Shown here one piece after another: positions 17,066-25,268 of a DNA stretch of 57,202 nt (its first letter is position 1; each line of letters opens with the position of its first letter). The stretch comes from Alphaproteobacteria bacterium (GTDB lineage Bacteria > Pseudomonadota > Alphaproteobacteria > Caulobacterales > Parvularculaceae): positions 1 through 57,202 of the forward strand of contig JAUHYK010000022.1 in NCBI GenBank assembly GCA_030426465.1. Direction: 5' to 3'. The notes below the pieces were generated by a model. That model did no database searches and was not told where the DNA came from. It saw only the letters and a list, made by a program, of their open reading frames with translations. Position numbers and translations under genes: made by a program.

Positions 17066-17297
17066 AGGCCCTAAAGGACAGAAGCGCCCCGCCGACGTTG
17101 TTTCCAACGCCGTGAAGGTCATGAAGATCGCCACCGGCGAAGAGGAAGAAGAGTTCGACGGCAAGGACGGTAAAGACCCCGCCGCTCAGGCTATGGGCCG
17201 GAAGGGCGGGAAGGCGAGAGCGGAAAGCTTGACCGCAAAAAAACGCAAAGAGATCGCGAAGAAGGCTGCAGCAAAGCGCTGGGAAAAAAGCGACTAA
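17058..17297 (+). CDS. Small basic protein with GRKGGKARA repeat-like tail (transposon cargo)
   Basis: A 79-residue protein. The N-terminal part is KGPKGQKRPADVV, an acidic EEEEE stretch follows (about 28-32), and the C-terminus is GRKGGKARAESLTAKKRKEI then AKKAAAKRW. That tail is a motif common in small bacterial nucleic-acid-binding or phage/plasmid accessory proteins. The ATG at 17058 is preferred because it overlaps the previous stop; an upstream in-frame start at 17010 would lie inside that gene. It converges with the XRE-ImmA gene, and the two stop codons overlap by 4 bp. Probably nucleic-acid binding. Confidence 0.75.
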   Translation: MPKGPKGQKRPADVVSNAVKVMKIATGEEEEEFDGKDGKDPAAQAMGRKGGKARAESLTAKKRKEIAKKAAAKRWEKSD

Positions 17298-18481
17298 TTC
17301 TTGTCGCCCCCAAACAACGGAACGACATTGCCAGACCGCTGCATGTGCGTTTTGAGAACAGGCTCTGGTGCCTCTCGCCTGCCGCCAAGCTGGCCCGGTT
17401 CCAAATCTGCTAACTCTTCCAACTCACCCACTGGAAACGGTAGAGCTTTTATAAAGTCCGCTGCGGAAAGCACTTCCTTCTCAATCAGCATTTCGACGCT
17501 GCGCCTAATTAAATGCGGTGTCTCCGCTTTCATCGTTGAATCAAAAGGCTCGCCCTTGCGCCATCCCCTACGGGTGTAGTTCATCCACATCCGCTTTGAT
17601 GAATCGTCATCCAACAAGTCAAGGCTTTTACATCTAACAATCATGGCGGCGACCGAAACACCCCAATTCTCTTTTAGGCTAAGCATCCCGTCTAAAGTCG
17701 GTGCGTAAAGTTCATCCATGAACTCGCGCTCAGGTAAAAGCATAAAAGAAGCGAACGCGTTCGCCTGATCTTCCATCAATTTATACATCTGACGGTTGGC
17801 CAACCGATCTGGCGCAACATGCCTATGTGCTAAAACATGAAAAAGCTCGTGCAAAGCGTCAAACCGCTGCCTAACTGCGCTTGCTTTATCGCGAGACAGC
17901 ATGATCATCGGTATGCCAAATTTATCCGACCACTGAGAGAATGCGTCAACTTTATCAACGTTCACATGTATGCGTGATACCAATACGCCAGACCTTTCGA
18001 GCCTTTCGATAACGTTTGGCAGTGGACCGGGGCGAACACCCCAATAGCTACGAACTTCATTAGCTAGCGTTTCAATATCGTCCGCGCCAATATCTTTGAC
18101 GTCTTTGGGCAATCTTACATCCGGCAAGTCCAATGACGGATAGTCAAAATGCTCCGCAAGGAAATCGACCAGTTCTTTGAACCAGTTAAGACGCACATTT
18201 GCCCGATCTAAAGCATACGCGGGCGCAGAAAGCTGCGATCGCCAAAACACCGGCCTCACATCGTCGTCGATGATCGGCCGGAAGAAGTATTCTCGCGGCA
18301 GCGAAAGTTTGTTTGAAATGACGGTAACCGTTTCTTGTCGCGGCACCTGTCTTTCATTTTCATATTTGGAAACGGAGGCCACACTAACGCCGACCATTGC
18401 GGCCAAATCCGAAGCTGTGACTGCGCGCGCCTTTCTAGCTTCCGAAAGCCGACCTCCAACGAAGCCAACTGCTAAACTCAT
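17294..18481 (-). CDS. XRE-family HTH + ImmA/IrrE (COG2856) metallopeptidase-domain protein
   Basis: A 395-residue protein. Residues 9-65 form an XRE-type helix-turn-helix (LAAMVGVSVASVSKYENERQ), which implies DNA binding and autoregulation. The middle holds an ImmA/IrrE peptidase with HELFH at 211-215 and a likely third zinc ligand at E237 in MEDQANAFA. About 130 C-terminal residues are unassigned. This architecture is typical of antitoxins and of phage/ICE-type repressor-cleavage regulators. It overlaps the stop of the upstream 219-aa gene by ATGA, so the two are a coupled pair. In the transposon cargo setting a toxin-antitoxin or defence role is the best inference. Confidence 0.9.
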   Translation of the reverse strand: MSLAVGFVGGRLSEARKARAVTASDLAAMVGVSVASVSKYENERQVPRQETVTVISNKLSLPREYFFRPIIDDDVRPVFWRSQLSAPAYALDRANVRLNWFKELVDFLAEHFDYPSLDLPDVRLPKDVKDIGADDIETLANEVRSYWGVRPGPLPNVIERLERSGVLVSRIHVNVDKVDAFSQWSDKFGIPMIMLSRDKASAVRQRFDALHELFHVLAHRHVAPDRLANRQMYKLMEDQANAFASFMLLPEREFMDELYAPTLDGMLSLKENWGVSVAAMIVRCKSLDLLDDDSSKRMWMNYTRRGWRKGEPFDSTMKAETPHLIRRSVEMLIEKEVLSAADFIKALPFPVGELEELADLEPGQLGGRREAPEPVLKTHMQRSGNVVPLFGGDKN

Positions 18482-19140
18482 TATCCCTCGCCACGTTTCT
18501 TTTTGAGAACGCTTTTCATGATTGGCTCTGGTTTTGCAAGCGTTTCCTTAGTGTCGGCAGGATACATGCTGACAATCTCGACAATGCTCATTTGAAGAAG
18601 CCAGCTTTCCATAGCGCTGTCTGGGACGCATAACTGCAGTCCGCCGAGGCGCTGTTTATCCTCCGAAAACTCTTTACCCAACGGATTGTGCGCGATGAGA
18701 GCGTAGAAATCGCAAGGCTGAAAAACTCGAATATCATCATCACCTAAATCAAGCCGCGGCGGCGCACCTTCCGCCGCTAATTGCTGGCGGAACTTTGCCT
18801 CATTTGGGGGAAAGTCACCCTGCCTTGGGACGTAAGACTGGGTGAAGCCGACGCCGTTCGATTTAACGTATACGAAAGTCCACGAGTTCTGTGCCACCGG
18901 GCGCACGGTCACGGGCAAACCCGCCTCTGTCGCCGCATCGTGAAGCTCTGTTTCAATTCTGTAATACCGATCATCCAGCAACCGAGCGCCTTTCTGATCG
19001 TCGAGCGTCGAAGGGTCATCTTTAATCCTATAATACTCAGACAGGTAAGCCGCCTGAATGCGCTTATTCAGGCCATTCAGAAAGGGTTTGGGCACGTTGG
19101 CGATGATTGCTTCGAGAAGGCTGTCTTTGTCCATGGGCAT
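18481..19140 (-). CDS. Unknown protein paired with XRE-ImmA/IrrE (candidate toxin/effector)
   Basis: A 219-residue protein (225 if GTG 19158 is used) of no family I recognise. No signal peptide or membrane segment is visible. The N-terminus is helical (LLEAIIANVPKPFLNGLNKR), the middle has beta-like SWTFVYVKSNGVGF, and the C-terminus is very basic (SVLKKKRGEG). ATG 19140 has AGGA at a usable distance. Its stop overlaps the XRE-ImmA start by ATGA and a good promoter lies upstream, so it is the first gene of the cargo operon. It could be the toxin, a sensor, or a substrate of the ImmA-type protease. Confidence 0.75.
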   Translation of the reverse strand: MPMDKDSLLEAIIANVPKPFLNGLNKRIQAAYLSEYYRIKDDPSTLDDQKGARLLDDRYYRIETELHDAATEAGLPVTVRPVAQNSWTFVYVKSNGVGFTQSYVPRQGDFPPNEAKFRQQLAAEGAPPRLDLGDDDIRVFQPCDFYALIAHNPLGKEFSEDKQRLGGLQLCVPDSAMESWLLQMSIVEIVSMYPADTKETLAKPEPIMKSVLKKKRGEG

Positions 19141-19181
19141 TTTCGAGTGATCCTGCACGATTTTCTTTTGACGTCGTTTTT

Positions 19182-19210
19182 TGTATATAGCATGAAGTCT
19201 TTTACATCAA
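19182..19210 (-). promoter_or_regulatory. Predicted promoter of the XRE-ImmA cargo operon
   Basis: On the complement, TTGATG (19210-19205), a 17-bp spacer and TATACA (19187-19182) give a near-consensus sigma70 promoter. Transcription would begin about 35 bp before ATG 19140. It lies within 70 bp of the divergent transposase start, so the XRE protein could influence both genes. Confidence 0.5.
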
Positions 19211-19270
19211 CAAGAGATTTTCATGAAGCATATGCTTGACGGTAAGCAAAATAGTTCATATATTAAGAGC

Positions 19271-20170
19271 ATGAACAAATTGCCCTTGGATAAGCGCGTT
19301 CAAATCCTTTCGATGCTTTGCGAGGGCTCCTCGATGCGGTCGATTTCCCGCATCACGGGCGTTTCCATCAACACCGTTTCTAAGATGCTGGTGGACGCTG
19401 GCAACGCCTGCGCCGCATTCCATGACGCCGCCGTGCGCAACGTGAAGGCGGAACGCATTCAGGCCGATGAGGTCTGGTCATTCTGCTATGCCAAGCAAAA
19501 GAACGTGGCGAAGGCCAAAGCGGCGCCGGAGGAAGCGGGCGACGTTTGGACTTGGACGGCGCTCGATGCCGACAGCAAAATGATCGTTTCCTATCTCGCT
19601 GGCGGGCGCGACGCTGAGTACGCCAGCGCCTTTATGACGGACCTTGCTGGCCGTCTCGCCAATCGCGTCCAGTTAACGACAGACGGCCACAAAGCCTATT
19701 TAGAGGCCGTGGAAGGCGCTTTCGGCGGCGATGTTGATTACGCCATGCTGGTCAAGATTTACGGCGAACCCCAAGGGACGAAGCAAGAGCGCCGTTATAG
19801 CCCCGGCGAATGCTGCGGCACCCGTAAGGACGTGATCGAAGGCGAGCCGGTAAAGAAGGATATTTCGACCTCTTACGTTGAGCGCTCAAACCTTTCCCTG
19901 CGGATGCACAATCGCCGCTTCACCCGTCTGACGAACGCCTTTTCCAAGAAGTTCGAAAACCACGTCCACATGATTTCGCTTTACACGGTCTATTACAATT
20001 TCGTCCGCATCCATAAGTCGCTTAAGATGACTCCAGCCATGGCGGCTGGCGTCACTGACGAACTGCTGGAAATGGAAGATATTGTGAAGCTGATCGACAA
20101 AGCCGCCCCGAAGCCGGGACGGCCCAAGACCTACAAGAAGCGGGCTCAGCCCGAGGAAAATTCAAACTGA
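19271..20170 (+). CDS. IS1-family transposase, single-ORF type
   Basis: A 299-residue transposase beginning MNKLPLDKRVQILSMLCEGS, where family members usually start; an in-frame ATG at 19223 would add 16 residues. The N-terminal helix-turn-helix (SMRSISRITGVSINTVSKML) corresponds to InsA and the DDE domain to InsB. Likely catalytic residues are D66 (ADEVWSF), D138 (TTDGHKAY) and E204 (SYVERSNL). Classical IS1 makes this protein by a frameshift between insA and insB; here one frame encodes all of it. The stop codon lies inside the right terminal repeat. All motifs are intact, so the element may be active. Confidence 0.93.
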   Translation: MNKLPLDKRVQILSMLCEGSSMRSISRITGVSINTVSKMLVDAGNACAAFHDAAVRNVKAERIQADEVWSFCYAKQKNVAKAKAAPEEAGDVWTWTALDADSKMIVSYLAGGRDAEYASAFMTDLAGRLANRVQLTTDGHKAYLEAVEGAFGGDVDYAMLVKIYGEPQGTKQERRYSPGECCGTRKDVIEGEPVKKDISTSYVERSNLSLRMHNRRFTRLTNAFSKKFENHVHMISLYTVYYNFVRIHKSLKMTPAMAAGVTDELLEMEDIVKLIDKAAPKPGRPKTYKKRAQPEENSN

Positions 20171-20179
20171 GACACTACC
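20161..20179 (-). repeat. Right terminal inverted repeat of the IS1-type element
   Basis: The perfect 19-bp complement of 16461-16479; it contains the transposase stop codon TGA (20168-20170). Confidence 0.95.
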
Positions 20180-20187
20180 GACTTCAG
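20180..20187. repeat. Target-site duplication, right copy
   Basis: gacttcag, identical to 16453-16460. Removing the element plus one copy restores a continuous intergenic sequence between the RDRSWG-motif gene and the SDR at 20294. Confidence 0.95.
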
Positions 20188-20293
20188 ATATCGCATATGC
20201 GTGGCGCAAACGCCTCTGTAGCATGGCAAGATTTGAGCGCATCTCAATGCCACGTTCGATGTGGGCCGGCGACGCTGTCCAGGAAACAATGAC

Positions 20294-21271
20294 ATGACGG
20301 ATACTATTCGCTTCGACGGCCGTGTCGCGATCATCACCGGTGCGGGCAACGGTTTGGGTAAAGATTACGCGCTGGAACTGGCGAAACGTGGCGCCAAAGT
20401 CGTGGTGAACGATCTCGGCGGCAGCGGCGCGGGCATAGGCGCCTCTAGATCGGCTGCCGATCTTGTTGTCGAGGAAATCCGGGATAGCGGCGGCGAGGCG
20501 ATCGCCAATTATGACAGCATTGCCACGCGAGAGGGCGGCGGCAAAGTCGTTCAGGATGCGCTCGAGGCTTTCGGCACGGTCGATATCTGCATTAATAATG
20601 CAGGATTCCTGCGCAACAATCGTTTTGAAGACATAACCGACGAAGAGCTCGATGCCATCCTTGGCGTTCATTTGAAAGGCGCGTTTTACGTTTCTCAGCC
20701 GGCGTTTCATGCGATGCGCAAAAACAATTATGGCCGGTTCATTTTCACGGGATCGGCTTCCGCCATGTTCGGGCATGCATGGCAGGCGAATTATGCCGCC
20801 GCCAAAGGCGGGCTCATGGGGTTGAGCCATATCGTTGCCATTGAGGGGTCAGCCTACGGTATTACCTCCAACCTCCTGATGCCGACGGCGCAGTCACGCC
20901 TTGCTAATCAGATGACGGAGGGATTCATGGAAATTCCGGAGTTCGTCAAATCGATGTCAGAAGCGGATTATGCCGCATCAACTGACCGGGTAACTGTGCC
21001 GTTCAATACGCCGCTGGTTCTTTATCTCGTGAGCGAGGCATGCACCGCGACTCATGGCCTTTATTCGTCAAATAGCGGCCGCTATGCGCGCGTGCGCATC
21101 TGTGCGGCCGAAGGTTGGGTGGCGCCCATGGGCTCGACACCGCCATCGCCTGAAGATATCGCGGCGAATTTTGACCGGATTTCCAACGGCGCGGTCTATC
21201 ACGAACCCATGACCGTCTATGATGAGTTCACGGCTGTCGCTGCAGCGGCGAAGCGACAGGGCGTTTTGTGA
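20294..21271 (+). CDS. SDR, MFE-2/17beta-HSD4-type (3-hydroxyacyl-CoA dehydrogenase-like)
   Basis: A 325-residue SDR of the type found at the N-terminus of peroxisomal multifunctional enzyme 2. It has TGAGNGLG (15-22), D40 in VVVNDLGGSG with the glycine-rich insertion typical of that group, NNAG (101-104), Y167/K171 in YAAAK, and a roughly 90-residue C-terminal extension. Members oxidise (3R)-hydroxyacyl-CoAs or hydroxysteroids with NAD. ATG 20294 follows CAGGAAACA. It is the first host gene to the right of the transposon, so its expression may have been altered by the insertion. Confidence 0.9.
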   Translation: MTDTIRFDGRVAIITGAGNGLGKDYALELAKRGAKVVVNDLGGSGAGIGASRSAADLVVEEIRDSGGEAIANYDSIATREGGGKVVQDALEAFGTVDICINNAGFLRNNRFEDITDEELDAILGVHLKGAFYVSQPAFHAMRKNNYGRFIFTGSASAMFGHAWQANYAAAKGGLMGLSHIVAIEGSAYGITSNLLMPTAQSRLANQMTEGFMEIPEFVKSMSEADYAASTDRVTVPFNTPLVLYLVSEACTATHGLYSSNSGRYARVRICAAEGWVAPMGSTPPSPEDIAANFDRISNGAVYHEPMTVYDEFTAVAAAAKRQGVL

Positions 21272-21303
21272 GTCACGGCCCTTGCGTTTTTTTGGCGCAG
21301 CGA

Positions 21304-21849
21304 TCAGCGATTTTTTGTCAGTGGCCTTACGTATGAGACGTCTGACTTGTCGCGGGCATTTGGTCCCGACGCTTCCATCATGGCTTTCCATTCCGGCGGG
21401 ATGTCAATCTCAGTGAAAGCGCCGGAGATTTCATTGACGCACACCCTATGGGCGATCGCCCATTTGCCGTCACGCTTTTCATAGCGGTCTACATAGCGGC
21501 CAAAGGCCAGCGTCGGTGGGCCATCACGGTTTTCGCCCCAGAAGACATAATAGGTCTCGCCATGGGCGGTATCGCCATCAAGTTCAACATTGTGATTGGT
21601 GATGATGTGCTGGTGACGTGTCTGGTTTTCGCCATGCCAGCCGATCGCCCAATCGCAGAAGGTTACCGGGTCTCCTTCTGCGACACCGTGCTCATCAAAA
21701 GCGTCCGGATGATAGGCTGACCGCATCAGCTCCATATCGTGGCGGTCAACGCCGCGCGTGTATCGTAGCATGCATTCGCGGATTTCCTGGCGGTCTTTGG
21801 CTTCTTTGATAAAGACGATCAGGTCTGGTGTAAGCTCAGGAGTTGACAT
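21304..21849 (-). CDS. SnoaL-like (NTF2-fold) protein
   Basis: A 181-residue NTF2-fold protein of the SnoaL_4 type. The first half reads EIRECMLRYTRGVDRHDMELMRSAYHPDA, and a curved beta sheet with HIITNHNVELDGDTAHGETYYVFWG follows. The conserved His/Asp positions resemble ring isomerases, hydratases and aromatic-oxygenase small subunits of this fold. ATG 21849 is chosen because AAGGA sits 8 bp before it. It lies 47 bp downstream of the alcohol dehydrogenase on the same strand. It could act as an isomerase, hydratase or lactonase on a cyclic intermediate. Confidence 0.82.
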   Translation of the reverse strand: MSTPELTPDLIVFIKEAKDRQEIRECMLRYTRGVDRHDMELMRSAYHPDAFDEHGVAEGDPVTFCDWAIGWHGENQTRHQHIITNHNVELDGDTAHGETYYVFWGENRDGPPTLAFGRYVDRYEKRDGKWAIAHRVCVNEISGAFTEIDIPPEWKAMMEASGPNARDKSDVSYVRPLTKNR

Positions 21850-21896
21850 CGGCATATCCTTTTGCGTCTTTGCTGCGTGCACCGTGGCGTCACATG

Positions 21897-22904
21897 CTAG
21901 CCCCAAGGGTTTACATGCACTTTGGTTTCCTGATGCGAACCCCTTAGTGTCTGTATCATCTCGGGCAGTTCGCTCAGCCCGATATTATTCGTCACCATTG
22001 AACGCGGCTCTACATGACCCGCATCAAGCGCATCTATGGATTTTTGGAAATCGTCCGGCGTCCACGCCATGGAGAAGATCAATTTCACCTGTTTAAAGGT
22101 GGCTATACCGGGCACGACGGGATCAGGCGCCATGCAGAAGCCAAGCGAGATCACATGGCCGTTTGGTTTCACAAGGTTGATGGATTGCCCAAGCAACCCC
22201 ACCGCGCCGGCGGTTTCAAAAACATAATCCGGCGGTCCGCCCAAAGCTTCGTTGATTCGTTCCGATTCGCCTTCACCGGTCTGGACAAAAGCGTCAGCGC
22301 CCATTTTAAGCGACAAGTCTTCGCGTCGGCTTGAGCGGGATGCGGCGACGATTTTTCCAGCCGGGGAGAGGCGCGCGGCGTAGACGGCTGCAAGCCCGAC
22401 GGAGCCGGCGCCGAGAATGAGAACGCGTGCGTCTTCCGGAATATTGGCGAGGCGAACGCCATGACGTCCCACGGCCAGCGGCTCCACCAGGGCGCCGTCA
22501 TTCATGGAAAGTCCCGATGGGAGTTTGAAACTCGTGCGTTCGGCGATTTTGAGGTATTGTCCATAACCGCCGTCATAAGGGCGCATCTGCGCGCACATGA
22601 CATCCATGCCCTCTCGGCAGAGATCACATTCACCGCATCCTGTCGCCGGCATTGCGGTGACGTGATCGCCGGTCTTCAGTTTGGTGACGCCGCTTCCCAC
22701 TTCAACGACTTCACCCGCAAATTCATGACCGAGAACGGAATCGCACGGGAAATCATATCCTGCGCCGGATGTCATATTCAAATCGGTGCCGCAGATGCCG
22801 CACCGTCCGACCTTGATGACTGCTTCGCCTGCGCCCGGTTTTGGATCAGGCCGATCCTCAATGACCCAGGGTTTACCGCCCTCTTTAAAAACCGCTGCGC
22901 GCAT
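21897..22904 (-). CDS. Zinc-dependent alcohol dehydrogenase (MDR family)
   Basis: A 335-residue medium-chain dehydrogenase. Catalytic zinc ligands are the Cys in GRCGICGTD and the GHEFAG histidine-glutamate. The structural zinc lobe has four Cys in GCGECDLCREGMDVMC. The Rossmann motif GAGSVGLAA follows. Such proteins oxidise secondary alcohols or polyols with NAD(P). ATG 22904 is favoured by GGAG six bases upstream; ATG 22916 is possible. It begins a leftward unit with the SnoaL-like gene and is separated from the FadB-like gene by a predicted terminator. Confidence 0.93.
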   Translation of the reverse strand: MRAAVFKEGGKPWVIEDRPDPKPGAGEAVIKVGRCGICGTDLNMTSGAGYDFPCDSVLGHEFAGEVVEVGSGVTKLKTGDHVTAMPATGCGECDLCREGMDVMCAQMRPYDGGYGQYLKIAERTSFKLPSGLSMNDGALVEPLAVGRHGVRLANIPEDARVLILGAGSVGLAAVYAARLSPAGKIVAASRSSRREDLSLKMGADAFVQTGEGESERINEALGGPPDYVFETAGAVGLLGQSINLVKPNGHVISLGFCMAPDPVVPGIATFKQVKLIFSMAWTPDDFQKSIDALDAGHVEPRSMVTNNIGLSELPEMIQTLRGSHQETKVHVNPWG

Positions 22905-23033
22905 TGTCTGCTCCATTATTTAACTGACGCCCAAGCTCAAACAGAAGCGAGCAAGCGCCAATGACGTGACACTCGCTTGTGGAGGAAGCCATTTTCGGAT
23001 TGACCGTGTTCAGGCCAAGCATGGGCGTACTAT

Positions 23034-23066
23034 GACAAAGAAACGGCCCGGTAGGAAACAGGGCCG
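23034..23066 (-). terminator. Rho-independent terminator after the FadB-like gene
   Basis: On the complement CGGCCC, an 11-nt loop and GGGCCG form a 6-bp GC stem (23066-23044) followed by TTTCTTTG. It starts about 45 bp after the stop at 23110 and separates this operon from the alcohol dehydrogenase. Stem and T-rich tail are visible; strength is not known. Confidence 0.55.
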
Positions 23067-23109
23067 CCAATCGCGATCGTGATGATAATAATTTTGATTG
23101 ACGCGATAC

Positions 23110-25194
23110 TCAGGCGTCTTTCCAGCCTTTGCCTTCTTTTGCCAGGCGCCCCAGCAACTTGCTTGGCGCCCAACGTGGCCCATTACGTTTTTCCGCTTCC
23201 ACCGCCATTTCATGGATCTTTTTCAGGCCGACCCGCTCGCCCCAATACATGGGGCCACCCTTGTGGGCAGGGAACCCATAGCCATTGACCCAAGCGACAT
23301 CGATGTCGCTGGCGCGGATCGCTGTCCCGTCTTCAAGTTCTTTGGCGCCTTCGTTCACCATCGGCGCGAACAAGCGAAGCTCAATCTCTTCGTCAGTGAA
23401 TTCGCGGCGCTTAACACCATACTCCTTTGCAACGCCTTCAATGATCTCTGTGGTCTCCGGGTCCGGGAATTTGTCGCGGCCTTCGTAGCGGTAGAAGCCT
23501 TTGCCAACTTTCATGCCGATCCGCCCGCGCTCCGCAAGCCGCTCAACAATAGGCGACATGCGCTCGCCCTCCGGCAGGGAGTTCCAACGCGCCTTGCGCA
23601 CAAGCACACCCACATCCAGTCCGGACATGTCGCGCATGGAAATCGGCCCCATGGGCATGCCGAATTTCATGGCGACCCTGTCAACCTGCTCTGGCGTTGC
23701 GCCTTGCTCAAGAAGAAATTCCGCTTCGCCCGTGTAATATTGCAAAATCCGGTTGCCAATAAAGCCGTCGCAATTGCCTGCGAGGACGACATTCTTGCCT
23801 AGCTTCTTGCCGATATCCATCACGGTCTTGATTGTCGACGGCGAGGATTTGGCCCCGCGGATATTCTCCTGAAGCTTCATGACATTGGCAGGAGAGAAGA
23901 AGTGGACGCCGATAACATCTTCCGGCCGCTTCGTTGCGGATGCGATTTCGTCAATATCCAACGAAGAAGTGTTGGTGGCGAGAATGGCGCCGTCTTTCAT
24001 GACAGAATCTAGCTTGGAGAAAATCTCTTTTTTGAGATCCATCTTTTCAAAGACAGCTTCAATAACAATATCCGTGTTGGCAAGATCGGCGTAGTCCGTC
24101 GTTGTTTCGATCAATTTCAGCGCCGCATCCATTTTCGCTTTGGGCATAGAGCCGCGTCCGACGGAAATTTCGTAATTCTTGCGGACCGTTTCCATGCCCT
24201 TTTCAAGCGCTTCCGAACTGATATCCACAAGTTTTACCTGAATGCCGGCATTGGCGAACACCATGGCGATGCCGCCGCCCATGGTGCCAGAGCCAATAAC
24301 TGCAGCAGAATTTATCGGGCGCACCTTCGTGTCGGCGGGGAGGTCAGGGACTTTCCGCGCTTCGCGCTCGGCGAAGAAATAGTGCATCAAAGCGCCGCGC
24401 TGATCGCTGGCGAAAAGCTCCTGAAACTTTTCCTGTTCGTATTTCAGCCCCGCTACTGAGTCCATTTTTGTCGCGGCCTCGATACAATCGATGATGACCA
24501 TCGGGGCGATCTTCCCGCGCGCCTTGGCTCCAATTCGCTTGCGCGCCTCTTCAAAAACCTTCGGCTCGACGCCGCTGATCTTGTCGTTTCGTTCGATTAC
24601 TGCGGTGAACTGGGTGCCTTCCGCGAGTGATTTCTGGGCAAATGCCACGCCGCCAGCACGAACGTCATCCACAACCGCATCGACAACGCCAAGCTCGAGA
24701 GCTTTCGCGGCGGGAATATGTTTGCCGCTGGTGATCAGATCGATCCCTGTTTCGACGCCTGTCAGTCTCGGCAAACGCTGCGTGCCGCCCGCGCCGGGCA
24801 GGATGCCGAGATTAACTTCCGGCAGGCCGACCTTCGCCGAGGAAACAGCCACACGCGCATGACAGCCAAGGGCAAGTTCAAGCCCGCCGCCAAGCGCCGT
24901 TCCGTGGATGGCGGCAACCGTCAGCTTCGGAAATGTTTCCAGCGTTTCGATAAGATCGCGCAGGCCCGGCTTCACTGCACTTTTTTCCGTGCCAAACTCG
25001 GTAATGTCGGCGCCGGCGATAAAGGTCTTATCGGCGCCGAGAACGATGACAGCTTCTACACTGTCATCATTGCGGGCTTTTTCAAGCCCCTCGCCAAGGC
25101 CTGTGCGCACGGCTGCGCTCAACGCATTCACCGGCGGGTAGTCAACAGTTAGTACTGCGACATTGCCATCAACTTCATATCGAACTGCGCTCAT
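23110..25194 (-). CDS. FadB/FadJ-like multifunctional enoyl-CoA hydratase/3-hydroxyacyl-CoA dehydrogenase
   Basis: A 694-residue fusion. Residues 1-190 are a crotonase domain with both catalytic glutamates, in GGGLELAL and GLPEVNLG, the only crotonase in this window that keeps both. Residues about 295-475 are the NAD-binding 3-hydroxyacyl-CoA dehydrogenase domain (GSGTMGGGIAM; VHFFSPANVMKL with the catalytic His; NCDGFIGNRIL). Two C-terminal helical domains complete it. It converts trans-2-enoyl-CoA to 3-oxoacyl-CoA in two steps. It lies 74 bp downstream of the lipoyl protein gene, so E1/lipoyl/FadB may be one unit. Confidence 0.95.
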   Translation of the reverse strand: MSAVRYEVDGNVAVLTVDYPPVNALSAAVRTGLGEGLEKARNDDSVEAVIVLGADKTFIAGADITEFGTEKSAVKPGLRDLIETLETFPKLTVAAIHGTALGGGLELALGCHARVAVSSAKVGLPEVNLGILPGAGGTQRLPRLTGVETGIDLITSGKHIPAAKALELGVVDAVVDDVRAGGVAFAQKSLAEGTQFTAVIERNDKISGVEPKVFEEARKRIGAKARGKIAPMVIIDCIEAATKMDSVAGLKYEQEKFQELFASDQRGALMHYFFAEREARKVPDLPADTKVRPINSAAVIGSGTMGGGIAMVFANAGIQVKLVDISSEALEKGMETVRKNYEISVGRGSMPKAKMDAALKLIETTTDYADLANTDIVIEAVFEKMDLKKEIFSKLDSVMKDGAILATNTSSLDIDEIASATKRPEDVIGVHFFSPANVMKLQENIRGAKSSPSTIKTVMDIGKKLGKNVVLAGNCDGFIGNRILQYYTGEAEFLLEQGATPEQVDRVAMKFGMPMGPISMRDMSGLDVGVLVRKARWNSLPEGERMSPIVERLAERGRIGMKVGKGFYRYEGRDKFPDPETTEIIEGVAKEYGVKRREFTDEEIELRLFAPMVNEGAKELEDGTAIRASDIDVAWVNGYGFPAHKGGPMYWGERVGLKKIHEMAVEAEKRNGPRWAPSKLLGRLAKEGKGWKDA

Positions 25195-25268
25195 CGGACG
25201 CTCCGGAATTTACGAAAAAAATGAAGCCTATACGGCTATATCAACAGCTGGCGCGAGATACGCCTCGG

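Larger units (their letters stand above)
16461..20179 (+). mobile_element. IS1-family transposon with cargo genes (3719 bp)
   Basis: The element is bounded by perfect 19-bp terminal inverted repeats (ggtagtgtctcagtttgaa at 16461-16479, its complement at 20161-20179) and flanked by an exact 8-bp duplication. The ends begin GGTA-x-TG like IS1. A single-ORF IS1-type transposase occupies the right end. A plain IS1 is under 1 kb, so about 2.8 kb is cargo: a small lipoprotein, two coupled small genes, and a two-gene XRE-ImmA/IrrE module. It sits between the catabolic genes ending at 16438 and starting at 20294 and does not interrupt either reading frame. Confidence 0.93.
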
